Part shown: positions 1 to 7,185 of the stretch, in pieces
Layout: every line of letters begins with the position of its first letter
Numbering within the stretch: position 1 is the first letter of the stretch
From: Syntrophomonadaceae bacterium
GTDB taxonomy: Bacteria > Bacillota > Dethiobacteria > DTU022
Direction: 5' to 3'
NCBI GenBank assembly: GCA_003552365.1
Contig: PUKR01000064.1
Location: 1-19,853 of the forward strand
Length of the DNA: 19,853 nucleotides
Notes under the pieces: generated by a model
Seen by the model: only the letters and a program-made list of their open reading frames with translations
What the model was told of the DNA's origin: nothing
Database searches by the model: none
Program-made: the position numbers and the translations under genes

Positions 1-146
1 CCTACCCCGGGGAATATAATTGCTTGAGCTTCAGCAATAACCTCTGGTTCTCCGGATATCATAGGGTCTAAAGAAACCTTCTTTACCGCTTTATATATGC
101 TGCTTAAGTTTGCGCATTCGCTGTCAACTATTACAATTGTAGCCAT
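1..146 (-). CDS. hisH: HisH-like glutamine amidotransferase, N-terminal part only
   Basis: The reading frame runs off the left edge; 48 codons are visible. The N-terminus M-A-T-I-V-I-V-D followed about 40 residues later by IIFPGVG matches the start of HisH, the glutaminase subunit of imidazole glycerol phosphate synthase, which feeds ammonia to HisF in histidine synthesis. The usual DYGxGN stretch after the first strand is replaced here by DSECAN, so this may be a divergent HisH or a paralogue serving another pathway. The catalytic Cys/His/Glu residues lie outside the window. Two ATG codons are adjacent (149 and 146); the GAGGG ribosome binding site sits 3 bases before the first and 6 before the second, favouring 146. 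It lies 120-odd bases downstream of the T-box-controlled aminotransferase on the same strand, so it could be in that operon, although a TATAAT in the gap may add a promoter. Confidence 0.6.
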   Translation of the reverse strand, partial: MATIVIVDSECANLSSIYKAVKKVSLDPMISGEPEVIAEAQAIIFPGV

Positions 147-233
147 CATTATCCCTCTTTACCGTAAATGCCATCCGGGTGTCTTTCAGGATCAAACAGT
201 TGTTCTATGCACTAAATAACTTTTACTATATCT

Positions 234-239
234 ATTATA
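234..239 (-). promoter_or_regulatory. Possible -10 box ahead of the HisH-like gene
   Basis: On the minus strand TATAAT lies between the aminotransferase stop and the HisH-like start. No good -35 hexamer at 16-18 bases is visible, so this is a weak candidate for an internal promoter. Confidence 0.25.
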
Positions 240-272
240 CTATAAATCTATTGCTGCGAAGCATGGAAGAAT

Positions 273-1517
273 TTATCGGCAGTTTGCTGTTTTAGCCATC
301 CATGCGGATTCAATTTCCTGGAAAAGTTCTCCCAGGGTTTTTATACCGGCGGTGATCTCCTCCAGGCAGGGTTGGCTGAAAGAAAAGCGGGCAGAGTATT
401 TCCCTCCGCCGTTGCTGGAAAACCCTTCCCCGTGCACAAAGGCGACATTTTTTTGCAGGGCCAAATCGAGCAGCTCTTTACTGGCCGGATAGTAAGCAGG
501 GAAATTAACCCAGATAAAAAATCCTCCCCCCGGTTTATTAAAGCAAATATTTGCCGGAAAGTATTTCTCCATGGCAGCAAACATGGTGTCCCGTTTTTCA
601 CGGTAGAGGCAGTTTAATTTTTTTGTATGCTTTTCGACATAACCATCCCGGGTTAATTTGTACGCCAGCTGTTGGCCCAGCGAACTGGAGCACAGATCGG
701 CGCTTTGCTTGGCCAGGGTTACTTTTTCGATTAACTGCCTGGATCCTGCCAGCCAGCCAATCCGGATCCCCGGGATCAGTACTTTTGAATATGAGCCCAG
801 GTAAACCACCCTTTCTTCGCGATCGAGGGCCTTGTAATTAATCGGCACCTCACCATCGTAACAAAGATCTCCGTAGGGGTTGTCTTCAATGATTACCAGG
901 TTATAGCGGGAGGCAAGGGCAAGAATTTCATATCTACGCTTGAAGCCGGTGGTGATCCCGGTAGGATTTTGAAAGTTGGGAACCGTGTAAAAAAGACGGG
1001 GTTTGCGTCCCTTTTCTGCCAGTTTTATTATCGTTTTTTCCATTTTCGCAGGAATAACCCCTTCTTGGTCCATCTCAATACCTACAGGCTGACCTCCGTA
1101 AGATTTAAATGCACTTATCCCGCCAATATATGCCGGTTCTTCAACCAAAACGGGATCGCCGGGATTAATAAGAATTCGGCTGAGCAGATCCAATCCCTGC
1201 TGGGAGCCATCTGTAACCACCAGGTTGCCTGCTTCGCAGTAGCCGCCGCCTTCACGGTTCATTTTTTGTGCCAGGAGTATCCGAAGCTCGTAGCTTCCTT
1301 CGGTTGGGCTGTACTGCAAAGATTGGCGGCTGTCTTCCATGATCATTTCCGACAGTGCCTGCGAAATATCTTCCTGGGGGAAAAACTCATTTCCCGGGAA
1401 ACCACCGGCAAATGAAATTACCTCCGGTCTTTCTGTAAGGGCAAAAAACTGCCGGATTTGTGACCCCGTTATACTGCTTGCTCCCGTGGAAAAAAAATGG
1501 TGCCATTCAATGTTCAT
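273..1517 (-). CDS. PLP-dependent aminotransferase, LysN/ARO8-like class I/II
   Basis: This 414-residue protein is a fold-type I pyridoxal-phosphate aminotransferase. It shows the LysN / aromatic aminotransferase pattern: an N-terminal FAGGFPG segment, a YSPTEG segment, TDGSQQGLDL for cofactor phosphate binding, VPNFQNPTG, EDNPYGDL with the PLP-ring aspartate, and SYSKVLIPGIRIGW, where Lys245 should form the Schiff base. Such enzymes transfer amino groups between 2-oxoglutarate and 2-aminoadipate, aromatic or branched-chain amino acids; substrate cannot be fixed from sequence. The N-terminal DNA-binding domain of MocR-type regulators is absent, so it is an enzyme and not a regulator. The ATG at 1517 has GGGAGG eight bases upstream. 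It is preceded by a T-box leader, so expression should respond to charging of a tRNA, and it is followed by a HisH-like gene on the same strand. Confidence 0.85.
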   Translation of the reverse strand: MNIEWHHFFSTGASSITGSQIRQFFALTERPEVISFAGGFPGNEFFPQEDISQALSEMIMEDSRQSLQYSPTEGSYELRILLAQKMNREGGGYCEAGNLVVTDGSQQGLDLLSRILINPGDPVLVEEPAYIGGISAFKSYGGQPVGIEMDQEGVIPAKMEKTIIKLAEKGRKPRLFYTVPNFQNPTGITTGFKRRYEILALASRYNLVIIEDNPYGDLCYDGEVPINYKALDREERVVYLGSYSKVLIPGIRIGWLAGSRQLIEKVTLAKQSADLCSSSLGQQLAYKLTRDGYVEKHTKKLNCLYREKRDTMFAAMEKYFPANICFNKPGGGFFIWVNFPAYYPASKELLDLALQKNVAFVHGEGFSSNGGGKYSARFSFSQPCLEEITAGIKTLGELFQEIESAWMAKTANCR

Positions 1518-1564
1518 TACAGTTGCCTCCCTTGAGAAAAATAGATAGTATGATCGCTGTATAA

Positions 1565-1835
1565 TTAAAAAGCCCGCCTCTTTCTATAAGAAAGAGACGG
1601 GCATGAACCCGCGGTACCACTCCAGTTGCCCAGACTTCGAGCCACTCGTTGAAATTAACGGCATTGCAGCCGGCTGTTCTTAACGGCAGTTATTTATTTC
1701 AGCTGCCAATTCAGCACAGCAGCTCCGGGGTGGCTTATTGCTTTAGCTACCGGGGGCTTTTTCAGCCTGAGAAGCCCTTTTCTGGACGGATTGCCAAAGT
1801 TTTTGTCCCCATCACAGCTTTTTCTGTAATATTAT
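1565..1835 (-). promoter_or_regulatory. T-box leader RNA with intrinsic terminator
   Basis: Read on the minus strand, the leader contains the T-box core GGAGTGGTACCGCGGGTT (1623-1606), followed at once by a terminator: a 13-base stem (1602-1590 with 1584-1572), a TTATA loop and a run of T (1571-1567). Upstream a Stem I can be drawn from GGGG pairing with CCCC and CTTTGGC pairing with GCTAAAG, leaving an internal loop CAATAAGCCA on the 3' side that should hold the specifier codon. AAU (Asn) or AUA (Ile) followed by a purine are possible readings, but I cannot assign it; no clear His codon is placed there. In this family uncharged tRNA pairs with specifier and T-box and prevents termination. 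The controlled gene is the aminotransferase starting at 1517. Confidence 0.88.
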
Positions 1836-1841
1836 TTTGGA

Positions 1842-1870
1842 ATTATACCAGAAGTAAAAGGAGAAAGCAA
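1842..1870 (-). promoter_or_regulatory. Promoter of the T-box/aminotransferase transcript
   Basis: On the minus strand TTGCTT (1870-1865) and a perfect TATAAT (1847-1842) are separated by exactly 17 bases. This fits a vegetative sigma-A promoter whose transcript would begin around 1835, just ahead of the T-box Stem I. Confidence 0.7.
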
Positions 1871-1901
1871 GGGTAATAGCAAAATATTTATTTAAAGTAA
1901 T

Positions 1902-1907
1902 TATAAT
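1902..1907 (+). promoter_or_regulatory. Possible -10 box of hisC
   Basis: TATAAT lies 32 bases ahead of the proposed hisC start. The -35 region is AT-rich without a clear TTGACA. It is placed back-to-back with the T-box promoter on the other strand. Confidence 0.4.
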
Positions 1908-1933
1908 CCTATAAAGATGTGGAGGAATTTATC

Positions 1934-3040
1934 TTGGATAAACCGGAGATTCGTTCTTGTTTGGAGCTGATCAAGCCTTATCAACCGGGTAAACCGGTGG
2001 ATGAAGTGGAGAGGGAATTGGGGTTAAAAGGGGTTATTAAGATGGCTTCAAATGAAAACCCGGCCGGCCCTTCCTCTAAGGCTGTTGAAGTGATGAAAAG
2101 ACATGCTGAAAAGATGCATGTATATCCTGACGGCAACTGTTATTACCTTAAAAGAGCCACTGCCGAAAAACTGGGGGTAAAGCCGGAACAGCTGGTCTTT
2201 GGCAACGGCTCCGACGAACTGCTTTCCTTTCTAACCCTGGCTTATATCAACCCTGGTGATGAAGCGGTTATGGTTACCCCGAGTTTTTCTGAGTATGTAT
2301 TTGCTATGCGCCTGATGGGAGGGGAAATAAAAAAAGTTCCCCTGGAAGAAGATACTTTTGAATATAACCTTGATAATGTCCTGGAACAGGTGAATGAAAA
2401 AACAAAGCTGATTTTTCTGTGCAGCCCCAATAATCCAAGCGGCACAGTTATCAAAAAGGGCGAGCTGGACCGGTTTTTAGAAAAACTGCCGGAAAAGGTC
2501 CTGGTGGTTATGGACCAGGCCTACCTGGAATTTGCAACCGATCCGGACCACCCGGATGGAGTGGAGTATGTTAAAAAAGGTATGCCGGTAGTCGCTTTGC
2601 GAACATTTTCCAAAATCTATGGACTGGCCGGTTTGCGGATTGGTTACGGGGTTGCCCCGGAAGAGGTTGCCGCCGACATCAACCGGGTGCGGGAGCCTTT
2701 CAATGTTAACGCTATGGCCCAGGCAGCTGCCCTGGAGGCTCTTAATGATGAAGAGCATCTTAAAAAGAGCCGACAGCTGGTGAATGAATCGAGGAAGCAT
2801 TTGACCGAGGGCTTTGCCGGGCTTGGTGTCAAACCGGTACCCGACCAGGCAAACTTTTGCTTTGTTGATATCAAGGTAGATTCCAGGGAGGCCTTTCAGG
2901 CTTTGCTTAAACAGGGAGTGATTGTCCGCACCGGTGATATCTTTGGCTTTCCGACCTACCTGCGGATCACTTACGGGACGATTGAGCAGAACAATAAACT
3001 TATTGAGGCATTAAAAAATGTATTAAATGAATTACAATAA
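1934..3040 (+). CDS. hisC: Histidinol-phosphate aminotransferase
   Basis: HisC converts imidazole-acetol phosphate and glutamate to histidinol phosphate and 2-oxoglutarate, using PLP, in the cytoplasm. The protein opens with IRSCLELIKPYQPGKP and has MASNENPAGPS (SNENP at 39-43), the FGNGSDELL segment, SPNNPSGT, and RTFSKIYGLAGLRIGYG with the PLP-binding Lys227; length 368 residues is normal. A GTG at 1919 would extend the frame by five codons, but the ribosome binding site GGAGG (1921-1925) lies inside that extension and is spaced eight bases from TTG at 1934, so TTG is taken as the start. Because several members of this family act on phenylalanine or tyrosine as well, exact specificity is an inference from the family. 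It is divergent from the T-box-controlled aminotransferase and HisH-like gene, which fits a dispersed amino-acid locus. Confidence 0.88.
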   Translation: MDKPEIRSCLELIKPYQPGKPVDEVERELGLKGVIKMASNENPAGPSSKAVEVMKRHAEKMHVYPDGNCYYLKRATAEKLGVKPEQLVFGNGSDELLSFLTLAYINPGDEAVMVTPSFSEYVFAMRLMGGEIKKVPLEEDTFEYNLDNVLEQVNEKTKLIFLCSPNNPSGTVIKKGELDRFLEKLPEKVLVVMDQAYLEFATDPDHPDGVEYVKKGMPVVALRTFSKIYGLAGLRIGYGVAPEEVAADINRVREPFNVNAMAQAAALEALNDEEHLKKSRQLVNESRKHLTEGFAGLGVKPVPDQANFCFVDIKVDSREAFQALLKQGVIVRTGDIFGFPTYLRITYGTIEQNNKLIEALKNVLNELQ

Positions 3041-3050
3041 GAGCTTGCTG

Positions 3051-3094
3051 TAAAGCCTGCGATATGTGAAAAGATATCACTTTTGCAGGCTTTA
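3051..3094. terminator. Hairpin between convergent hisC and rsmD
   Basis: TAAAGCCTGC (3051-3060) pairs perfectly with GCAGGCTTTA (3085-3094), with a partial inner GATAT/ATATC pairing. The T tract is short on both strands, so efficiency is uncertain, but the position between two converging genes fits a shared terminator. Confidence 0.5.
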
Positions 3095-3137
3095 TAGCTG
3101 GATACAAACTTTTTAACAGCACCACAATTTATAGATT

Positions 3138-3680
3138 TTATAAGTTGATAAAGGTAAGGCCGGTATCACCGTATTTTTTTTGCCCGGTTACGTTAAAGTT
3201 GTTAATCCACTGCCGGTTTTTAAAATCATGTTCGACGATGATCAAACCGTCCTCTTTTACCAGTTTTGCCTTGTTAATAGCGATTATTACCTCATCCAAT
3301 GCGGTATAAGCGTAAGGTGGGTCTAAATACAACAGGTCCGCTTTTAAAGTGTCGCGCCCCAGCCTGGGGATTAAATGAAACACATCACCCTTGATAACGC
3401 TGGCTTGATTTAACAACCCGGTTTTGGAGAGGTTTTCCCGGATAAGCTTTATATGGTCTTTTTTTGTTTCAACAAAAAGGCACTGATTGGCCCCCCTGCT
3501 TAAGGCTTCTATACCGATTGCTCCGGTGCCTGCATACAGGTCGTAAAAAGTCGATTCGATTACCCGGTTACCGATAATACTGAACAACGCTTCTTTTACC
3601 TTATCGGGTGTCGGCCTGACTGCACGGTCTTTGGGGGACTTCAAATTGGTTCCCCTGGCAGTACCAGCGATAACTCTCAA
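3138..3680 (-). CDS. rsmD: 16S rRNA (guanine966-N2)-methyltransferase RsmD
   Basis: RsmD methylates N2 of G966 in 16S rRNA on the small subunit, using S-adenosylmethionine. The 180-residue protein starts MRVIAGTARG, then has RPTPDKVKEALF, the SAM-binding motif DLYAGTGAIGIEALSRGA (47-64), VETKKD, and the catalytic DPPY at 120-123, the typical signature and length of the family. The start is TTG at 3680, preceded by AGAGGTG eight bases upstream; no ATG in frame fits the conserved N-terminus. In many Firmicutes rsmD is followed by coaD, but here it stands alone and converges with hisC. Confidence 0.93.
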   Translation of the reverse strand: MRVIAGTARGTNLKSPKDRAVRPTPDKVKEALFSIIGNRVIESTFYDLYAGTGAIGIEALSRGANQCLFVETKKDHIKLIRENLSKTGLLNQASVIKGDVFHLIPRLGRDTLKADLLYLDPPYAYTALDEVIIAINKAKLVKEDGLIIVEHDFKNRQWINNFNVTGQKKYGDTGLTFINL

Positions 3681-3850
3681 AATTAAATCACCTCTTGTAT
3701 TATTTTATCAGATAAAGAGATCACAGGTAATAGCGAACCAGTTAGAAGAGGATTTTAATCTCTCAGCGATCATATTAGCGTTTAAAAGTAAAAATTTGAT
3801 TTATACTGTATTCAAATAAAATAAAGCTGGTTTGTGACTTTTTGATGATG

Positions 3851-3879
3851 TTGACACTTGAATGCCTGGTTAGTATTGT
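3851..3879 (+). promoter_or_regulatory. Promoter of the acidic lipoprotein gene
   Basis: A perfect TTGACA (3851-3856) and TATTGT (3874-3879) are separated by 17 bases. A 10-base perfect palindrome CTGCTAGCAG (3880-3889) follows immediately at the expected transcription start and could be an operator. Confidence 0.65.
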
Positions 3880-3912
3880 CTGCTAGCAGTAATTAGAAAA
3901 GAGAGGTGTATT

Positions 3913-4926
3913 ATGTTTAAAGTAAAAAATATATTATTGGCTTTAATGATAATATTTGCGCTTGCAGTAATTTTAGGTTGTGAAGAAGGTGAAGATTATG
4001 ATCTGGGAACTGATGAAGAATTCCAGCAGGCGGCAGAAACTTTGATTGAAGACGTGCTGGAGGGCGAATTAAACGAACAAGAGGCTGTTGATCAGCTTAA
4101 CGAGGATTTTTCAGATCGCTATTCAGAAGAAGAAATCAGGGAGAATGTTAGTAACAGGTTAAACGAAAAAGAGGAACAACTGCTCGGAAAGATTGATGCA
4201 ATAGAAGAGCGAAACATTGAACTGGAAAATAAAGCTGTGGAATATGTAGAGGAATTGGAAGAACTGGTAGATGTGGAACAAATGATAGAGCTAGAAGAAG
4301 ATATTAGTGACGGGTTAGATCAAATTGATTCACTGTATGAGGAACTGGAAGCAACTGATGATCTTTATCTAACAATTGATTTGTTGGAAGATATAGAAGA
4401 AATATTTGAAGAGCTGGTCTCATTGCTGGAAGATAATGTAGAAGCGGCTGAAGAAGGTGACCTGGAAGAAGATGTTGCCGAAGAAGAACCAGTTGAAGAG
4501 CCGGGCGAAGATCCTTTAGCTGATGACCTGAACGCTTACTTTCAACAGATAGAACCTGTTGGCGAACAGGAAACTCAGGTTATTAACAGCCTTGAAGGAG
4601 TAACCGGTGAGCAGTTTGAAGGTGACGACGCCCTTTATGAGGAACTGGTAAATAACATTATTCCCACTGTGGAAAACAATATCCTGCCTGAGCTTCGCAA
4701 CATTGAACCAGAAACCCAGGAGCTGCAAAACCTGCATGGACAGTTTATCAGTGGGTGGGAAACCCAGCTGGAAGCTTTTAATTTGATGGTGGAGTCCGTG
4801 GAGGAACAGGATGATCAGGCCATGGATCAGGCTAACCAGCTGTTAAATGAAGGCTCGCAACAGCTGGGGCAGTTTAATGAACAGTTAAACCAAATGGCTG
4901 AACAGCACGGTACTGATATGGAGTAA
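3913..4926 (+). CDS. Highly acidic, helix-rich predicted lipoprotein
   Basis: I do not recognise a family for this 337-residue protein. The first 22 residues form a signal peptide (two Lys, then a hydrophobic stretch) ending in I-L-G-C, so Cys23 is the likely lipidated residue and the protein would be anchored to the outer face of the membrane. Residues from about 24 to 200 are extremely rich in Glu and Asp with heptad-like Leu/Ile spacing, suggesting long amphipathic helices or coiled coil; a Pro/Glu-rich linker (EEEPVEEPGEDP) follows near 195. The C-terminal 130 residues are Gln/Asn/Glu-rich and look like a separate helical bundle. GAGAGGTG precedes the ATG closely. It has its own promoter and terminator, so it is a single-gene unit. 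A role such as cation binding, adhesion or envelope stress would be guesswork. Confidence 0.8.
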   Translation: MFKVKNILLALMIIFALAVILGCEEGEDYDLGTDEEFQQAAETLIEDVLEGELNEQEAVDQLNEDFSDRYSEEEIRENVSNRLNEKEEQLLGKIDAIEERNIELENKAVEYVEELEELVDVEQMIELEEDISDGLDQIDSLYEELEATDDLYLTIDLLEDIEEIFEELVSLLEDNVEAAEEGDLEEDVAEEEPVEEPGEDPLADDLNAYFQQIEPVGEQETQVINSLEGVTGEQFEGDDALYEELVNNIIPTVENNILPELRNIEPETQELQNLHGQFISGWETQLEAFNLMVESVEEQDDQAMDQANQLLNEGSQQLGQFNEQLNQMAEQHGTDME

Positions 4927-4992
4927 AAACCATCAACCATACTTCAAGCGATATTTTACTTAGACAAAATTACATTTTTGGATGAGACAGTT

Positions 4993-5027
4993 AAAAGGTG
5001 GTCCGCGCTTATAGCGGGCCTCCTTTT
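4993..5027. terminator. Bidirectional terminator between lipoprotein and usp genes
   Basis: AAAAGGTGGTCCGC (4993-5006) pairs with GCGGGCCTCCTTTT (5014-5027) over a loop of seven bases. The A/T flanks give a T tract on either strand, serving both convergent genes. Confidence 0.8.
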
Positions 5028-5066
5028 AATATAAGTGTAAGTTTAAGTTCATGCATTAAGTTCTTA

Positions 5067-5519
5067 CTATTTGACCGTAAGGACGTCACTATTCTTTGCC
5101 TGCTGAATTACTGCACTGCTTACGCTTCCCAGGAAAATTCTCTGTAAACCACTTAGCCCCCTGCTGCCTAAAACGATCATGTCAAACTCTTCTTCGCAGG
5201 CAACACTAATAATTTCCCTGGCAGGGTGCCCCTCCCTAAAAAATGTCCGTGCTTTAATGTTCCTTTCTTCAAAGGTTTTTAAAGCTTCGTCCAGGATCTT
5301 TTTTTGCTGTTCTTTATGTTTTTCAACCATATTCTTAAACTTTTCTACTTCTTCCGCGGTTAAATCTTTGTAAGATGTAATTTTGGTCAAGTCCTGGCTG
5401 TGATCGTATACATGGATAATGCCCACTTCATTTACCTTACACCCGTCGGCAATCATCGCCGCCTTTTCCAGGGCTCTCTTGCTTTGATCGGAACCGTCGA
5501 CACATACCAGTATTTTCAT
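5067..5519 (-). CDS. Universal stress protein, UspA family
   Basis: This is a 150-residue single-domain universal stress protein. It starts MKILVCVDGSDQSKRAL, with the conserved V-D-G-S after the first strand, and ends with GSRGLSGLQRIFLGSVS, which matches the ATP-binding motif G-x2-G-x9-G-S, so it probably belongs to the ATP-binding branch. Such proteins are cytoplasmic dimers induced by starvation or stress; the exact role here is unknown. A longer frame from 5564 exists, but the 15 extra residues do not fit the family, and AAGGAG lies ten bases before the ATG at 5519. It converges with the acidic lipoprotein gene and shares its terminator. Confidence 0.9.
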   Translation of the reverse strand: MKILVCVDGSDQSKRALEKAAMIADGCKVNEVGIIHVYDHSQDLTKITSYKDLTAEEVEKFKNMVEKHKEQQKKILDEALKTFEERNIKARTFFREGHPAREIISVACEEEFDMIVLGSRGLSGLQRIFLGSVSSAVIQQAKNSDVLTVK

Positions 5520-5564
5520 AAGAAAGATTCTCCTTTCAATTGAAAAACAAAGATATATGAACAA

Positions 5565-5902
5565 ACTAACTTGTGTGTATTAATAATAACATAAATTGAA
5601 AAATATTGAAACAATTAAAATGGTGGGTGTTTGCCTATTTGCAGCCAGAAGAAACACTTTTTGTTAATCCGCAGATTAAGTACTTACATACCCTAATCTG
5701 TGCTGATTTTTTAAATTGACTGATACATTATGTTGTGGTAAGCTAACAATATCAATGAAAGTCGCAATAAAGAAAAAATTTTTACAGTTGAAGTTTCAGG
5801 GTATCTCTCAAAGGATTTGGGGCAACGCTTCAGAGTCATTTGGGAAAATAATGTCATCTCTAACCATGTTGCAAAATCTCAATTCTTTAGGAGGTGAGAA
5901 GA
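5565..5902. other. Intergenic region between usp and the 53-residue gene
   Basis: No convincing gene. It holds an AT-rich stretch that should contain the usp promoter (minus strand), an inverted repeat CAGATTA (5672-5678) / TAATCTG (5694-5700) followed by a T-rich stretch, and TTGACT-N17-TAAGCT (5716-5744), a weak promoter candidate for the small gene at 5903. The roughly 150-base stretch after that promoter would be an untranslated leader with no structure I recognise. Confidence 0.4.
5672..5712 (+). terminator. Possible weak hairpin terminator
   Basis: CAGATTA pairs with TAATCTG over a 15-base loop, and TTTTTT follows after six bases. There is no plus-strand gene directly upstream, so its purpose is unclear. 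Confidence 0.25.
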
Positions 5903-6064
5903 ATGTTTGAAGTAGGGGATAAAGTTAAGTCGAGATTCGGAATCGAGTATGAAGTTGTTGAGATCACTAGCGACAATAAATATAAGTGCAAAAGACTTAG
6001 CGACGGTAAGATTATTAAATTAAGCGAAGACAAGTTGATTAAACCGGAATTAGAGCTTAAATAA
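5903..6064 (+). CDS. Small SH3-like hypothetical protein, 53 residues
   Basis: An ATG at 5903 preceded by TTTAGGAGGTGAGAAGA, a near-perfect ribosome binding site, opens a frame of 53 codons ending in TAA. The product starts MFEVGDKVKSRFGIEYEVV and continues with short alternating hydrophobic and charged stretches and KLSEDKLIKPE near the end. The V-G-D-K-V-K...Y-E-V-V pattern is that of a small beta-barrel (SH3/KOW-like) protein of the kind often found as hypothetical proteins in Firmicutes. It is rich in Lys and Glu. No partner gene is adjacent; the tRNA-Arg gene lies downstream on the other strand. I give no function. Confidence 0.7.
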   Translation: MFEVGDKVKSRFGIEYEVVEITSDNKYKCKRLSDGKIIKLSEDKLIKPELELK

Positions 6065-6280
6065 CCATTCAATCGAAATTATTAGCAAATTATTTATTTA
6101 AGGGTAAATGAGCAAAGATAAGCTGATACCGGGCAAGAACACAATATTCAAATCGATTTAAGATAACAACCTTGCAATTCAGGCATTTTTATGGGCATTG
6201 CTTCTTTAAAGAAAATTTTAAAGGAAATTTTGAACAGCTGCAGAATTGGCATAAAGCAATGTGCATACTCTACGCACACT

Positions 6281-6325
6281 AAAAGGGGTTTGGAGCTATT
6301 TAAAAGCTTCCAAACCCCTTATTTT
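6281..6325. terminator. Terminator of tRNA-Arg, bidirectional
   Basis: AAGGGGTTTGGAGCT (6283-6297) pairs with AGCTTCCAAACCCCTT (6304-6319 region) with one extra base. On the minus strand it directly follows the tRNA and is trailed by TTTTAG; on the plus strand TTATTTTA follows, so it may also stop transcripts from the small gene at 5903. Confidence 0.8.
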
Positions 6326-6326
6326 A

Positions 6327-6402
6327 TGGTGCGCCTGGCAGGAATCGAACCTGCGGCACCCGGATTAGGAATCCGGTGCTCTATCCTCTGAGCTACAGGC
6401 GC
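6327..6402 (-). tRNA. tRNA-Arg (CCU anticodon)
   Basis: On the minus strand a 76-base cloverleaf can be drawn. The acceptor GCGCCTG pairs with CAGGCGC, the discriminator is A and CCA is encoded. The D arm is GCTC...GAGC, the anticodon stem CCGGA/TCCGG has loop TTCCTAA with anticodon CCT, and the T arm is GCAGG-TTCGATT-CCTGC. It reads AGG arginine codons. It has its own promoter and terminator. Confidence 0.95.
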
Positions 6403-6430
6403 CAGCATAATTAGCTTATCTTTTATAGCA

Positions 6431-6459
6431 ATTATATCTAGAAATATGGTTGGTAGCAA
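6431..6459 (-). promoter_or_regulatory. Promoter of tRNA-Arg
   Basis: On the minus strand TTGCTA (6459-6454) and TATAAT (6436-6431) are spaced 17 bases apart, ending about 28 bases before the mature tRNA 5' end. Confidence 0.65.
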
Positions 6460-7185
6460 TAGCCAAAAGGGGAATTATAATTATAAAAACAAAATACGAT
6501 TAAAAAGTTTGCACTCAGAATGGAGAAGGAGGGTATGCATGATAAATAATGAAAATTTTAGTCTAATAAGATGTTTGGAAATATAACAACATATTTTATT
6601 GGAAAGGAGTTGTTTATCCTTTGTCGTATATATTTCTCTGAGCAAGTTTTAAGCCTTGTTTTCGGCGACAACGGTTTTGCTATCCGGTGTAAAATAATTG
6701 GTGTCAATCATGGAATAATTGTCACGTCTCGGGGTGCGGGAGATAACTTTGGTGGTTTAAACTAGAGGTTTGTTCTGTGACTGGGTCGGAAAGTATTAAG
6801 TCTCCTACCGGGGATAGCTGCTTTGCTATATTTTATCAGGGCTGGCTTAACTCTGTTCATTTAAGTTTATCGGAAAAGGGAAAGCGCACAGGGAAGGTCT
6901 CATTTTGGAAATGCATCTTAAAGCAGGCAGGATAAAGTTGTAGTATTGTGGAATACAAATTGAGAATGATTCCTGCTAACAGGTAATATAGCCGTGCAAA
7001 ATGATAGTAAAAAGGTTTTATTTTAGTTGACACTAAAAAGGGCTTATGTAATAATAGTTAGGGTATGAAGGCTTACGGAAAATGAATGCTGTGGAAAGTA
7101 GTTACTAATTTCACAATCACACACTTCTTGAGGCAGTATTAAACATGGGTTACAAAATTGCTAATTAATAAGGAGCTTTTAAACA
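6460..7185. other. Long gene-poor region upstream of fdhE
   Basis: About 725 bases with no convincing gene. Short frames exist (for example 6571-6765) but lack a ribosome binding site or family resemblance. An AAAGGAG at about 6603-6609 is followed by only six codons before a stop. The only clear signal is the promoter-like pair at 7027-7054. Some small hairpins occur (GATAGC-TGCTTT-GCTAT near 6824), but I cannot match the region to a known riboswitch class. It could hold regulator sites for the formate dehydrogenase operon or decayed sequence. Confidence 0.5.
7027..7054 (+). promoter_or_regulatory. Candidate promoter of the fdhE-fdhAB-rnfCD operon
   Basis: TTGACA (7027-7032) and TAATAA (7049-7054) are separated by 16 bases. 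It lies about 130 bases upstream of fdhE and is the best sigma-A-like site in the region. Confidence 0.5.

Noticed and set aside
969..1415. 148-codon frame opposite the aminotransferase
   Set aside because: It is the antisense shadow of a clear PLP enzyme and has no motif of its own.
5716..5910. 64-codon frame overlapping the start of the small gene
   Set aside because: No ribosome binding site; it reads through the strong site belonging to the 53-residue gene and looks like chance.
6617..6700. Possible short frame with in-frame TGA after AAAGGAG, considered as another Sec gene
   Set aside because: Only six codons precede the TGA, no SECIS-like hairpin follows, and the product resembles nothing.
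6571..6765. 64-codon frame on the plus strand
   Set aside because: No ribosome binding site before the ATG, no recognisable motif, and composition like the surrounding non-coding DNA.
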